64,000 nt of DNA from Chromatiales bacterium (GCA_014323925.1 JACONC010000001.1:131942-195941); one strand, 5' to 3'. Counted from the first letter of the stretch, positions 1-9,697 are shown. Numbers and translations: made by a program. The notes: generated by a model from the sequence alone, not told the origin.

Positions 1-35
1 GATTTAAAAGGGTATATTAGGAAACGAATTTAGCT

Positions 36-800
36 ATGCGCGTTATCACGCTCAATGTCAACGGCATACGCGCCTCTGCTCGCAAAGGATTTTATCGTTG
101 GCTTGCCCACCAGCGTGCTGATTTTGTTTGCTTGCAGGAGTTACGTATTCAGCCTCAGCAACTTGACGACAAACAATTTTTCCCAGACCGCTTCCATTGC
201 CATTATCATCATGCTGAGAGAAAAGGGTATAGCGGTGTTGCGTTGTATACTACGCAGCGTCCTGACAAAATTATCAAAGCCTACGGTGACCCTGAGTTTG
301 ATAGCGAAGGACGCTACATAGAAGGAAGGTTTGGTAATTTATCAGTGGTTTCTGTTTATGCGCCGTCCGGTTCATCAGGCGATATGCGACAGCAAGCGAA
401 GTATCGTTTTATGGATAGCTTTATGGAACATCTGTGCAAGCTGAAGCGCCAACGCAGACATTATATTATCTGTGGTGATCTTAATATTGCTCATCAGGAA
501 ATAGATATAAAGAACTGGCGAGGCAATATGAAAAACTCCGGTTTCCTGCCTCGAGAAAGACAATGGTTGGATACCTTATTCTATAAGGTTGGCTATCACG
601 ATGTTTTTAGACAGTTATGCTCAGCCGCCGATCATTATACTTGGTGGTCTAATCGTGGTCGTGCCTGGGAGAAGAATGTAGGATGGCGTATAGATTATCA
701 ATTAACTACGCCGCGTGCGCCGTATCGTCCGCAAGCAGTGCGCATCTATAAGCATAAACGTTTTTCAGACCACGCACCTCTGATCATCGACTATGTATAG
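36..800 (+). CDS. xthA: Exodeoxyribonuclease III (AP endonuclease, XthA family)
   Basis: The 254-residue product is a full-length exonuclease III of the exonuclease-endonuclease-phosphatase fold, which cleaves DNA at abasic sites and removes nucleotides from 3' ends in base excision repair. Seen directly: LNVNGIRA at the N terminus (Asn7), the metal ligand Glu35 in CLQE, Tyr108 in VYAPSG, the GDLN motif (Asp148, Asn150) followed by AHQEIDIKN, and the C-terminal SDHAPLI motif (Asp245, His246). Length is close to the roughly 268 residues of E. coli XthA. An AGGA stretch lies about 12 bases before the ATG. The 3' end overlaps the next gene by 8 bases (its ATG is at 793), so the two are probably co-transcribed. 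Cytoplasmic. Function is secure by motif content. Confidence 0.95.
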   Translation: MRVITLNVNGIRASARKGFYRWLAHQRADFVCLQELRIQPQQLDDKQFFPDRFHCHYHHAERKGYSGVALYTTQRPDKIIKAYGDPEFDSEGRYIEGRFGNLSVVSVYAPSGSSGDMRQQAKYRFMDSFMEHLCKLKRQRRHYIICGDLNIAHQEIDIKNWRGNMKNSGFLPRERQWLDTLFYKVGYHDVFRQLCSAADHYTWWSNRGRAWEKNVGWRIDYQLTTPRAPYRPQAVRIYKHKRFSDHAPLIIDYV

Positions 801-2169
801 CCGTCAACTAAAATCTTACCAGGATATACGCGTACTGCAAATTTTACTAATAGGAACTATCAGTGGTTTCCCTTGGGTACTGATCGGTTCGGTGATGACT
901 CTATGGTTAAAAGACGAAGGCCTGAGTCGCAGTGCTATAGGTTTGTTCGGCTATGTATTTGCAGTATTCGCCATCAACTTTTTATGGGCACCACTGGTTG
1001 ATACAATACGTATCCCATATTTAGCACATCGTATCGGTCAGCGAAAAGCGTGGATATTACTGATGCAAGCAGTTATCTTATTAGCATCGCTGGTCATGTA
1101 TTTGCTATCGGCACAGACCGCTTTAGTCTATGTTGCAGTGACCGCGTTAGTGATTGCCGCCGCCGCGGCAACCCAGGATATTGCAATAGACGCACTGCGC
1201 ATAGAACTGGTTGCTAAGAGCGAGCAAGCCCTAGTCGTAGTCGGTGCAGCGATGGCAACCGCAGGATGGTATAGCGGCTACAATGCTGGCGGTGCGCTTG
1301 CGTTGTACGCAGTGGCCGCCTTAAAAGAGATGGGGGTAGAACAACCGTGGAATCTGGTTTATTTATTAATGACTGGGGTAATCATTTTATGCAATATCGG
1401 ATTGATGCTTATCCCAGAGAAATCAGCAGCTAAACGGCTACACGCACAACAGCAGACGCGTGCTGCTGTATATTCCGATCTGAAACGAAATGCCGATATT
1501 GATCACTACGCAGCAACATTCGTTGCCTGGTTTGTATCTTTGGTATGGAAACCGTTAGCTGATTTTTTCTACCGCAATGGCTTACAGTTATCGCTATTGA
1601 TATTGGGTTTTATATTCTTGTTTAAGATAGGTGAAGCATTTTTAGGTCGTATGTCCTTATTGTTTTATTCTGAAGTTGGCTTCAGCGAAGCGCAAATCGC
1701 AACTTACTCAAAGTTGGTTGGCTGGGGCAGCATCTCCGCTTTCGCTATTATCGGCAGTCTATTCAGTGTACGCTTTGGTTTGTTCAAAGGTTTGATAATC
1801 TGCGGAATTGCAATGGCTGCTACTAATCTATTGTTCGCTTTATTAGCGGTAGTCGGCAATGATATTCGTTTATTTGCGGTTGCTGTCATCGGTGATCAAT
1901 TCACGACGGCAATATCTACGGTTGCTTTTGTGGCTTTTATCTCGCAGTTATGTGGTCGTATTTATACAGCAACGCAATACGCATTACTCGCCTCCCTAGG
2001 AAATCTATCCCGTACGGTGCTATCAGCACACAGTGGACAGCTCGTTGATTTCTTAGGTGGCGACTGGCTATGGTTCTTTATCTTAACAACGGTAATGGTT
2101 ATACCTAGCTTGGTGTTGCTATATTTAGCGAGGCATCAACTCGCCCCCCATCTACGGCTTAGGGAATAA
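793..2169 (+). CDS. AmpG-like MFS permease
   Basis: A 458-residue polytopic membrane protein of the major facilitator superfamily, closest to AmpG-type muropeptide permeases. The first segment has the AmpG-like pattern of a GFPWVLIGSVMTLWLKDEG stretch, then FLWAPLVD before the first cytoplasmic loop, and RIGQRKAWILLMQ. About 12 hydrophobic segments can be counted. Known family role: import of GlcNAc-anhydro-muropeptides during cell wall recycling; some relatives carry other substrates, so substrate is inferred. It overlaps xthA by 8 bases. No ampD or beta-lactamase gene is near. A 6-bp stem with a 5-base loop (2156-2172) overlaps the stop codon but has no T-run. Converges on yajL. Confidence 0.8.
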   Translation: MYSRQLKSYQDIRVLQILLIGTISGFPWVLIGSVMTLWLKDEGLSRSAIGLFGYVFAVFAINFLWAPLVDTIRIPYLAHRIGQRKAWILLMQAVILLASLVMYLLSAQTALVYVAVTALVIAAAAATQDIAIDALRIELVAKSEQALVVVGAAMATAGWYSGYNAGGALALYAVAALKEMGVEQPWNLVYLLMTGVIILCNIGLMLIPEKSAAKRLHAQQQTRAAVYSDLKRNADIDHYAATFVAWFVSLVWKPLADFFYRNGLQLSLLILGFIFLFKIGEAFLGRMSLLFYSEVGFSEAQIATYSKLVGWGSISAFAIIGSLFSVRFGLFKGLIICGIAMAATNLLFALLAVVGNDIRLFAVAVIGDQFTTAISTVAFVAFISQLCGRIYTATQYALLASLGNLSRTVLSAHSGQLVDFLGGDWLWFFILTTVMVIPSLVLLYLARHQLAPHLRLRE

Positions 2170-2202
2170 GCCCGGTAGAGGTGTCGGTATAGGACTGCTT
2201 CG

Positions 2203-2751
2203 CTACGGTGATTTTATTAAATCAGCTTCAACTGCGCTTCTTTTTTCTTTGCCGATTAGTTTTTCTATGATTGTCAGAGCGAACTCCATTGCTGTACCTG
2301 GACTGCGTGAAGTAATGATATTACCGTCGCATTCGATAGCCTCAGTGGAGAGTTCAGCAGCGGTATTTTGTCCATCTAGTACGCCAGGATAAGCGGTGAT
2401 TCGCGAATCATCCACCAGACCTGCGTCGACCAGCACTTTAGGAGCAGCACAGATCGCACCCACCCACTTTGTCGCATGATGATGTTTCAGAATTTTGTGA
2501 ATTCTAGGATCAGTGTTCAGGTTATCAGAACCGGGTTGTCCACCGGGTAATGCGACCATATCAAAACTACGGTTTTTAACTTCGTCCAGTGTGACATCGG
2601 CGATCAAGCCGATGTTGTGTGCCCCGCGTACCTCCTTAGCTGCTAATGAAGCAACAGTGACTTTTATGTCCGCACGCCGTAGTAGATCAATGAGGGTGAC
2701 CGCTTCTATTTCTTCGCAACCAGTGGCGAGAGGGATGAGTACTTCGGTCAT
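2203..2751 (-). CDS. yajL: DJ-1/PfpI family protein (YajL-like)
   Basis: A 182-residue DJ-1/PfpI superfamily protein. The N terminus MTEVLIPLATGCEEIEAV carries the conserved Glu next to the active site, and the nucleophile-elbow cysteine is Cys101 in WVGAICAAPKVL. VALPGGQPGSDNL is the family's glycine-rich turn. YajL/DJ-1 proteins are described as protein deglycases, glyoxalases and redox-responsive chaperones; which activity applies here cannot be told from sequence. It starts 20 bases after the ctpA stop on the same strand, so it is the second gene of a two-gene operon. A perfect 14-bp tandem duplication (2754-2781) fills that gap and the ctpA stop codon. Confidence 0.85.
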   Translation of the reverse strand: MTEVLIPLATGCEEIEAVTLIDLLRRADIKVTVASLAAKEVRGAHNIGLIADVTLDEVKNRSFDMVALPGGQPGSDNLNTDPRIHKILKHHHATKWVGAICAAPKVLVDAGLVDDSRITAYPGVLDGQNTAAELSTEAIECDGNIITSRSPGTAMEFALTIIEKLIGKEKRSAVEADLIKSP

Positions 2752-2753
2752 GG

Positions 2754-2781
2754 GTGCTTATTCTTTTGTGCTTATTCTTTT
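2754..2781. repeat. 14-bp perfect tandem duplication at the ctpA stop
   Basis: Two adjacent copies of gtgcttattctttt. The ctpA stop codon (complement of 2772-2774) lies in the second copy; the first copy fills the ctpA-yajL gap. One of the recurrent short duplications in this window. Confidence 0.9.
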
Positions 2782-4064
2782 AGGGCTAGCTTTTTTAACT
2801 CTTTGAGTGCTTGTTGTACTTGGCTATCATAATTTAGATGCGCTTTTAAATTTTTCCTGCTTAATTTTTCGCGTTCGGCCAGTTGTTCGGTGCTGAGTTC
2901 ATCAAACTCGAATTTAAGATCCGGTTGAATGCCTATATCTTGGATTGAGATGCCGGAAGGGGTGTAGTATTTTGCGGTAGTCAGTTTGAGCGCATGTTCT
3001 TTGTCAAAAGGATGTACTGTTTGCACTGAGCCTTTGCCGAAAGATTTCGTACCTAAAATCAGTGCGCGTTTGTTGTCCTGCAGAGCGCCGGCGACAATCT
3101 CTGAAGCCGAAGCTGACCCGTTGTTAATTAACAATATCACTGTCATCCCATCAGTTCTATCGGGACCGGCAGTTTTGTATTCTACAGTAGCACCTTTGAT
3201 TCTACCTTTGGTATAAACGACTGGTGTTCCGCTTGGTAAAAACAAGTCGGCTACATTTATCGCTTCGTTGAGCATACCACCTGGGTTATTGCGTAAATCG
3301 ATTATCAGTCCGTTCAGTTGTCTTTTATTCTCTTTTTTTAGTTCTACAATACTCGCCAGTAGCTCTTGACTTGTTTTTTGTTGGAATTTGGAAATGCGTA
3401 TATAACCGTAATCAGGTTCCAGAAGCGTGTGGCGCGAGTTCTTAATTTTAATGACTGCACGCGTCAGTGGCACGGTTAAACGTTCGTAAAGAGTTTCCTT
3501 TTGCTCGACCTGTTGTTCGCCCTGTTCTTCTTTTTGCGGTTCTTCTTTTTTACGAAGTACGGTCAATGTAATGGTCGTGCCTACCTCGCCACGCATCAAA
3601 TCTATTGATTCTTGCAGGGATAACTTCTTAACCGTTTTGCCATTAATATCAGCGATTAAATCACCTGCCTGTATACCAGCTCGCTGTGCAGGGGTGTCGT
3701 CTATTGGCGAGATAACTCTAATAAAATCTCCTTTCTTATCTACTTCTATACCCAGCCCGCCAAATTTACCAGTGGTATTAACTTTGAGTTCTTCGTAAGA
3801 CTTTTTCTTTAGAAAAACTGAGTATGAGTCCAGTGTGCCAAGCATGCCATCAATAGCACCTTCTATTAGGGTCGCATCGTCTATTTCATCAACATAAGAA
3901 GTTTTGATACGGCCGTACACATCACTGAATACGCGCAACTCTTTAAGCGGTAATGTTGCTTGTTCGGCATTTGCTTGATAGGCGCCACTCCAAAATATGC
4001 CGCTACTAATTAGTATTACTGATAACGATACGGCAATAAAACGAACAGATAAATATTTATGCAT
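2772..4064 (-). CDS. ctpA: C-terminal processing peptidase, S41 family (CtpA-like)
   Basis: A 430-residue periplasmic serine protease. An N-terminal hydrophobic segment (residues 8-28) is a signal peptide or anchor, likely cut near ANA-EQA. A PDZ domain spans about residues 95-170 (GGLGIEVDKKGDF, then GIQAGDLIADINGK). The S41 core follows, with catalytic Ser319 in GSASASEI and Lys344 in GTKSFGKGSVQ, the 25-residue spacing of the Ser/Lys dyad known from E. coli Prc. A Glu/Gln/Lys-rich insert at about 173-190 separates PDZ and protease parts. The family trims the C termini of periplasmic and outer-membrane proteins or cell wall hydrolases. First gene of an operon with yajL. A 6-bp stem closed on a TTCG loop (4099-4114) lies in its 5' region. 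Confidence 0.93.
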   Translation of the reverse strand: MHKYLSVRFIAVSLSVILISSGIFWSGAYQANAEQATLPLKELRVFSDVYGRIKTSYVDEIDDATLIEGAIDGMLGTLDSYSVFLKKKSYEELKVNTTGKFGGLGIEVDKKGDFIRVISPIDDTPAQRAGIQAGDLIADINGKTVKKLSLQESIDLMRGEVGTTITLTVLRKKEEPQKEEQGEQQVEQKETLYERLTVPLTRAVIKIKNSRHTLLEPDYGYIRISKFQQKTSQELLASIVELKKENKRQLNGLIIDLRNNPGGMLNEAINVADLFLPSGTPVVYTKGRIKGATVEYKTAGPDRTDGMTVILLINNGSASASEIVAGALQDNKRALILGTKSFGKGSVQTVHPFDKEHALKLTTAKYYTPSGISIQDIGIQPDLKFEFDELSTEQLAEREKLSRKNLKAHLNYDSQVQQALKELKKLALKE

Positions 4065-5389
4065 GAGCTTTCTAGCAGTTTAGAAAAATATCATTATATG
4101 CTTATTCGTAAGCAGATAACAACTAATGACCAAAATTTGTATTCATAAGCCCTATTATACCCATGCTGGCGTTATAAACAAACGGCAATTTTTCTCTATT
4201 TCTCAGAGACATAAAAATGGCTATAGTTTAGCCATTCTCTCAAAACTATTTTATTTCAACCACTTTACTGTTGGTTCATCTATTGTTTGAGTTCATCTTT
4301 GCATAGCCGTAGTCATTGGTGATAGCTTTTATTTTGACTGATATCACCACGAAAGAAGGCACGCTAGGATTATATTCGGATAAGGCTAGCGAGTGTTAAA
4401 GGCACACTAATCTGCCTGCTAGGCGTTGGTTAATATTTTTACAAGACAGTGCCGCCAATAAAAGAGATAGCAGTTTCTGTAGCGCGTGATGCACAAAACC
4501 GGCGTTGCTAGCATCAGTTTAGTGTGACAACTTATTCATTGATAGCTTGATTTTAGAGTGTTTGAAACTACGCATCAGCAAGTCGATAGAGTCATGCTAG
4601 CGGTGCCAAAATGTTCGGTTCTATTCTAGTTAATCCACAGCTTATCCACAGATTAGTGAGTTTTAACACCCCAGTTATCCACAACACTTTTTTTGTTAAC
4701 TATATGAAATATAGCCATAAATTTAAAATATTAGTATTTTATCCACAAGGTGAAGTCATAAGTATTTTTAATCCTTGTTATTGGAGGACTATCCTGATCA
4801 CCTAAGCGTTATCTGCTGACTTCGCATTCCTGAATAATAGTACTCAGGCTGCAGCTTAGACCAGGCAGTTTGACAACGAGGTGCTTTAATTGGGATGTAA
4901 GCCATATTTTATCGATAAATTGGTCATCGTATTGTTGCTAATGTTATCGAGCAAAATCTCAGTTTCGTTATGTTAAAAAATATTTATTCAAATAGAATCA
5001 CTTCGGGCCTATTTTATTATTATTTTATCATTATTATTTTATGCATAAGTGTAGTTCACTGACGCGGCTATGGATAACAGTGACTATAGATGTCCAGGTT
5101 AATAAAGTTAATAAAAAGGTATTGTGTTTTGGTAACCTCAGTGCGTTGTTGCCGGTACTTGCACTATCTTTTTTCGTTGCTTAGGTCTTCGTTTTTCTTT
5201 ACCGATGTATGCGCAATGCTGCTAAATGCCTATCTATTACTCACTGCCTTGCGCAAAGCACCCTAATCTAATATACTGACCGCTATATATTTTTTTACCA
5301 ATCTGGATAGCAAAAATAATTTTTGAAAAGTTATTTCAGATGAATGGTATAAAAAAACCGATGAGCTGAATACCCAAATAAAATATTTA
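4065..5389. other. 1.3-kb gene-free region between ctpA and nrdA
   Basis: No convincing coding region is present: frames are short, lack ribosome sites and resemble no family. It is AT-rich and contains a DnaA-box cluster (4631-4747), a T/A-only stretch (about 5010-5045) and a single-mismatch reverse DnaA box (5069-5077). Two hairpins are visible: 4099-4114 (6-bp stem, TTCG loop) in the ctpA leader, and 4216-4236 (8-bp stem, 5-base loop), which read on the minus strand is followed by a short T-run and could be a weak terminator. It carries the promoters of divergent ctpA and nrdAB. I saw no tRNA-like T-loop. Confidence 0.7.
4631..4747 (+). promoter_or_regulatory. Cluster of DnaA boxes: nrd control region or possible origin
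   Basis: Three exact matches to the high-affinity DnaA box TTATCCACA lie at 4642-4650, 4675-4683 and 4739-4747, all in the same orientation, with a one-mismatch copy at 4631-4639 and a reverse one-mismatch copy at 5069-5077. AT-rich DNA follows at about 4981-5050. Known precedents are oriC and the DnaA-controlled nrdAB promoter of E. coli. nrdA starts about 640 bases downstream, favouring nrd control; the count, spacing and flanking AT-rich DNA also suit an origin. No dnaA, dnaN, gidA or rpmH is near. Confidence 0.5.
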
Positions 5390-8326
5390 ATGGATGTGAT
5401 AAAAAATAAAAACGGCGGTAAGTCGCAAGCTACAGATAACAGATCTCAAACAATGAAACCAAACCAGGTTTCCCATAACCAGGTTTCCCATGATGTATCG
5501 GAACTCAAAGTTGCCGAAATATCCAATGTTGCTCCTGGCACATTTAAGGTCATGCGCCGCAGTGGTTCAGTTGCTACATTTGATAATAACAAAATCCATG
5601 TAGCGATGAGTAAAGCCTTTATCGCAGTAGAAGGTTCAGCAGCTGCAGCATCGCCAAGGGTGCGTGAAACAATTGACAATTTGACCGCACAGGTTGTCGC
5701 CGGGCTTACTCGTTCGCGCCCGGATGGATCTACTTTTCATATAGAAGATATACAGGATAATGTTGAATTGGCATTGATGCGCAACGGCCATCACAAAGTT
5801 GCTCGTTCTTATGTACTCTATCGCGAAGAACAAGCTCGCAAGCGTGGCGAAGAACAAGCGCGCAAGCGTAGTAGCGAGCAAACTGATAACAAAGCCATCA
5901 CTAAAGACATTTTAGTCAGCTACGAAGACGGTGAAAGTAGACCTCTGGATTCAAATCGTATCAAGCAGATATGTCAAGAGGCATGCAACGGTATTGATGC
6001 AGTAAATGCCGATGCAGTCATCAGTGAAGTGTACAAAAATATTTACAACGGCATTAATGCTAAAGAGATTGTCAACTCACTTATTTATGCTGCCCGCTCT
6101 ATGGTTGAAAAAGAACCGGCTTACGCCAAAGTCACTGCACGCCTACTGTTGGATCAATTACGAAGCGAGGCGTTGTCGTTTATAGACGGCCGATATAGCG
6201 AAGCGGTTTTCAGCGAGATGACGGAGAGGTATCCCGACTATTTTATCGCTTATATAAAACGCGCGTGCGACCTAGAGTTGCTTGACAGGCGCTTGCACGA
6301 CGAGTTCGATCTGCAGAAACTAGCAAAAGCACTGCAACCGCAGCGCGACTTGAAATTTAATTATTTGGGTTTACAGACCTTGTACGATCGCTACTTCATA
6401 CACAGTAATAAAGTACGTTTTGAGTTGCCACAAGCATTTTTTATGCGTGTCGCCATGGGCTTGGCAATCAACGAGGTAGACCGAGAGCAACGAGCGATAG
6501 AGTTCTACGATTTACTCTCTGATTTCGCCTTTATGAGTTCTACGCCTACCTTATTTAATTCCGGCACCTACTGTCCACAGCTGTCGTCTTGCTATTTGAC
6601 GACTGTCTCCGACGATCTATTAGGGATTTTTGGTGCCATACAAGAAAACGCAATGCTATCGAAGTTTGCCGGTGGTTTGGGTAACGATTGGTCTAGGGTG
6701 CGGGCGATGGGTTCTTATATAAAAAGTACTAACGGCGAGTCGCAGGGCATTGTGCCGTTTTTGAAAGTAGCTAGCGACACTGCAGTTGCAGTCAATCAAG
6801 GTGGCAAACGCAAAGGAGCGGTCTGTGCCTATTTGGAAACTTGGCATCTGGATATAGAAGAGTTTCTCGAACTCAGAAAAAATACTGGCGACGACCGCCG
6901 CCGCACGCACGATATGAATACTGCAAATTGGATTCCTGATCTGTTTATGAAACGTGTGAGAGAAGATGAAACCTGGACATTATTTTCACCCAACGAGGTT
7001 GCCGATTTGCACGATGTATACGGGAGTGAGTTTGAAAAACGTTATACCGAGTACGAGGCTGCTGCTGAGCGCGGCGAAATCAAACTCTATAAGCGCATCA
7101 AAGCCGATCATTTGTGGCGTAAGATGCTTAGTATGCTTTATGAAACCGGGCATCCATGGTTGACATTCAAGGACTCCTGCAATTTACGCTCACCGCAACA
7201 ACACCTTGGCACCGTACACTCGTCTAATTTGTGCACCGAAATTACGCTCAACACCAGCGACGAAGAAATTGCAGTGTGCAATTTGGGGTCGGTTAATCTA
7301 GTTGCCCACTTGGGAGATAAAGGGCTAGATACTGATAAGTTGCGTAAAACGATTCGCACCGCGATGCGCATGTTAGACAATGTTATTGAGTATAATTATT
7401 ACAGCGTTAGAAAAGCGAGAACCTCTAATTTGCGCCATCGTCCGGTGGGTCTGGGTGTCATGGGTTTTCAAGATGTCCTTTATAAATTACGCATACCTTA
7501 TGCAAGCGAAGCTGCGGTTGAGTTTGCCGATAGTTCTATGGAAGCGATTAGCTATTATGCAATTGACGCATCGGTTGAACTAGCCAAAGAGAGAGGTGTT
7601 TATTCTACTTACCACGGTTCGCTGTGGAGTCAAGGCATACTGCCTATAGACTCTATAAATCTGCTCGCCGACAACCGCGGCAAGTTATTGGACATGGATA
7701 CATCACAAACCATGGACTGGGATGCTCTGCGTAAGCGCGTCAAAAAATATGGGATGCGCAACTCCAACACAATGGCAATAGCACCGACTGCGACTATTTC
7801 CAATATCTGCTCGGTTTCACAAAGCATTGAGCCGACTTATCAAAATCTTTATGTCAAATCTAATCTATCGGGCGAGTTTACGGTTATCAACGAGTATCTG
7901 GTAGCAGAACTGAAAAAATTGGGTCTGTGGGACGCGGTCATGGTCAACGATCTAAAGTATTACGATGGTAGCATACAAAAAATAGAGCGAATACCCAATG
8001 AGTTAAAAGAGATTTATGCGACTTCATTCGAGATCGACCCAAGGTGGTTGGTGGAAGCTGCTTCGCGCCGGCAAAAGTGGATAGACCAGTCGCAATCGTT
8101 GAATTTATATATGGCCGAGCCGGATGGCAAAAAAATGAGTATACTTTATAAATTAGCTTGGCTCAGAGGCTTGAAAACGACCTACTATTTACGCGCGTTA
8201 GGCGCCTCCCATGTTGAGAAGAGCACGATGGAGACTACCGACGGCAAATTGAATGCAGTTGAAGTTAAGCAAAATGGTCAGCAAGAGTGTTTGGTGCTGG
8301 ACGATACTTGTGAAGCATGCCAGTAA
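5390..8326 (+). CDS. nrdA: Class Ia ribonucleoside-diphosphate reductase, alpha subunit
   Basis: A 978-residue large subunit of aerobic ribonucleotide reductase, reducing NDPs to dNDPs with NrdB. Two ATP-cone regulatory modules are visible (about residues 50-150, FKVMRRSGSVATFDNNKI, and about 165-255). Catalytic residues are present: Cys401 in QLSSCYLTT and Cys630 in EIAVCNLGSVNL form the redox pair; Cys615 and Glu617 in NLCTEI are the thiyl-radical and acid/base residues; the tail DDTCEACQ has the shuttle cysteines 974 and 977. IAPTATISN is the phosphate-binding loop. The first 45 residues are poorly conserved and contain a 15-bp tandem duplication; another lies at 5823-5870. No clear ribosome site precedes the ATG, so the start could be the ATG at 5453. 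Forms an operon with nrdB. Confidence 0.95.
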   Translation: MDVIKNKNGGKSQATDNRSQTMKPNQVSHNQVSHDVSELKVAEISNVAPGTFKVMRRSGSVATFDNNKIHVAMSKAFIAVEGSAAAASPRVRETIDNLTAQVVAGLTRSRPDGSTFHIEDIQDNVELALMRNGHHKVARSYVLYREEQARKRGEEQARKRSSEQTDNKAITKDILVSYEDGESRPLDSNRIKQICQEACNGIDAVNADAVISEVYKNIYNGINAKEIVNSLIYAARSMVEKEPAYAKVTARLLLDQLRSEALSFIDGRYSEAVFSEMTERYPDYFIAYIKRACDLELLDRRLHDEFDLQKLAKALQPQRDLKFNYLGLQTLYDRYFIHSNKVRFELPQAFFMRVAMGLAINEVDREQRAIEFYDLLSDFAFMSSTPTLFNSGTYCPQLSSCYLTTVSDDLLGIFGAIQENAMLSKFAGGLGNDWSRVRAMGSYIKSTNGESQGIVPFLKVASDTAVAVNQGGKRKGAVCAYLETWHLDIEEFLELRKNTGDDRRRTHDMNTANWIPDLFMKRVREDETWTLFSPNEVADLHDVYGSEFEKRYTEYEAAAERGEIKLYKRIKADHLWRKMLSMLYETGHPWLTFKDSCNLRSPQQHLGTVHSSNLCTEITLNTSDEEIAVCNLGSVNLVAHLGDKGLDTDKLRKTIRTAMRMLDNVIEYNYYSVRKARTSNLRHRPVGLGVMGFQDVLYKLRIPYASEAAVEFADSSMEAISYYAIDASVELAKERGVYSTYHGSLWSQGILPIDSINLLADNRGKLLDMDTSQTMDWDALRKRVKKYGMRNSNTMAIAPTATISNICSVSQSIEPTYQNLYVKSNLSGEFTVINEYLVAELKKLGLWDAVMVNDLKYYDGSIQKIERIPNELKEIYATSFEIDPRWLVEAASRRQKWIDQSQSLNLYMAEPDGKKMSILYKLAWLRGLKTTYYLRALGASHVEKSTMETTDGKLNAVEVKQNGQQECLVLDDTCEACQ
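5462..5491 (+). repeat. 15-bp x2 tandem duplication in nrdA
   Basis: Two perfect copies of aaccaggtttcccat encode the in-frame pair NQVSH-NQVSH in the variable N-terminal leader of NrdA. Confidence 0.9.
5823..5870 (+). repeat. 24-bp x2 tandem duplication in nrdA
   Basis: Two adjacent 24-base copies with two mismatches encode the repeated EEQARKR stretch in the linker between the two ATP-cone modules. Confidence 0.85.
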
Positions 8327-8365
8327 GCGATTTTTTTATTTGATAAGATAGATAAAGGAGGCATT

Positions 8366-9601
8366 ATGCAGCAAAGTCAATTTTTTTCGGATTGGGAAGA
8401 TCCCTTTGCCGAATCTACTGCTAAGGGAACTGCGAAGTTCGCTACCCCCCCCGTAAAAGAAGATATGTCAGAAGATATGTCAGAAGATATGTCAGAAGGT
8501 GTGTCAGAAGATGTGTCGTCGAGCGAGCAACCGCAGACTGAACAAAGTGGTATGACTGGCTTGGAGTCCATCGAGAGAGGTGCGGCTCGCATACAGGTAG
8601 ACGATAAGAAGGTGATTAACTGCCGCGCTGATTTGAACCAACTGGTGCCGCTCAAATACGAATGGGCATGGAATAAATATCTGATGGCTTGTGGTAACCA
8701 TTGGATGCCGCAAGAGATTAATATGACTGCTGACATAAAAATGTGGAAAGACCCCGAAGGTTTAAGTAGAGACGAGCGTATGGTCGTCAAACGTAATCTA
8801 GGATTTTTCTCTACTGCCGACTCCCTAGTTGCGAATAATCTGGTGCTTGCGGTGTATCGTCATATTACTAACCCTGAGTGTCGTCAATATTTATTGCGCC
8901 AAGCTTTTGAAGAAGCTTTGCATACTCACGCCTATCAGTATTGCATAGAGTCCTTATCTTTAGACCAAGGTGAAGTATATAATATGTATCGCGAGCTTCC
9001 GTCAGTGGCTAAAAAATCCGAATGGGCACTACCTTATACTCAGAGTTTGAGCGATCCTACATTTAAGACCGACACTTTGAAAAATAAACAACGGTTATTA
9101 CGCGACCTCATTGCTTTCTATGTAGTGTTTGAAGGTATCTTTTTTTATGTCGGCTTCGCACAGATTTTGTCTATGGGACGCCGCAACAAAATGACTGGTA
9201 TCTCAGAGCAGTTTCAATATATATTGCGCGACGAATCTATGCACATGAATTTCGGTATCGATGTAATCAACCAAATAAAAGTTGAAAACCCTGAATTATG
9301 GACTGAAGAGTTTAAGCGGGAAATCATTGCACTTATTATGGAAGGCGTAAAATATGAAAAGCTCTATGCCGAAGACACCATGCCACGCGGCATGTTAGGA
9401 ATGACTGCTAATTTGTTTAAGCAATATGTAGAATTCATAGCCAACCGCCGTTTTAATCAAATCGGGTTACCAGCACAATTTTCAGGTGCGACCAACCCGT
9501 TTCCGTGGATGTCCGAAGTGTTAGACTTAAAGAAAGAAAAGAATTTCTTTGAAACCAGAGTGACCGAATATCAAACTGGCGGTGCCTTAAACTGGGATTA
9601 A
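8366..9601 (+). CDS. nrdB: Class Ia ribonucleoside-diphosphate reductase, beta subunit
   Basis: A 411-residue small subunit that generates the radical used by NrdA. Iron ligands seen: Asp152 in TADSLVANN, Glu183 and His186 in [10 protein letters not shown], and the second-helix pair in DESMHMNFG. The framework around [15 protein letters not shown] resembles the chlamydial-type subunit, but the radical position four residues after His186 is Tyr190 rather than Phe, so a classical tyrosyl-radical diiron cofactor is expected. The N terminus (about residues 32-51) is a low-complexity EDMS tract from a 12-bp tandem repeat. A strong AAAGGAGG (8354-8361) sits 4 bases before the ATG, 39 bases after nrdA. 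Probably the last gene of the operon. Confidence 0.95.
   Translation: MQQSQFFSDWEDPFAESTAKGTAKFATPPVKEDMSEDMSEDMSEGVSEDVSSSEQPQTEQSGMTGLESIERGAARIQVDDKKVINCRADLNQLVPLKYEWAWNKYLMACGNHWMPQEINMTADIKMWKDPEGLSRDERMVVKRNLGFFSTADSLVANNLVLAVYRHITNPECRQYLLRQAFEEALHTHAYQYCIESLSLDQGEVYNMYRELPSVAKKSEWALPYTQSLSDPTFKTDTLKNKQRLLRDLIAFYVVFEGIFFYVGFAQILSMGRRNKMTGISEQFQYILRDESMHMNFGIDVINQIKVENPELWTEEFKREIIALIMEGVKYEKLYAEDTMPRGMLGMTANLFKQYVEFIANRRFNQIGLPAQFSGATNPFPWMSEVLDLKKEKNFFETRVTEYQTGGALNWD
8459..8518 (+). repeat. 12-bp x5 tandem repeat in nrdB
   Basis: Three perfect copies of gaagatatgtca, then two diverged ones, encode [20 protein letters not shown] in the disordered N terminus of NrdB. Confidence 0.95.
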
Positions 9602-9697
9602 TATCTAAACCAAGCAACCATAGACCCTGCGCGCCGCAAGCTGTAGAAATATGACAGTCTAGGTGTTATGCGTAGGGTGTTCGCATTGACTGCTTGA

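Noticed and set aside
2156..2172. Hairpin as a terminator for the AmpG-like gene
   Set aside because: A 6-bp stem overlaps the stop codon but no T-run follows, so it does not meet the usual rho-independent pattern.
4216..4236. Hairpin as a firm minus-strand terminator
   Set aside because: The 8-bp stem is perfect and followed by a few T residues on the minus strand, but no minus-strand gene lies upstream to be terminated; mentioned only within the gap entry.
4611..4805. 64-codon open frame in the ctpA-nrdA gap
   Set aside because: It covers the DnaA boxes, has no ribosome site and no family resemblance; the repeats of TTATCCACA explain its sequence.
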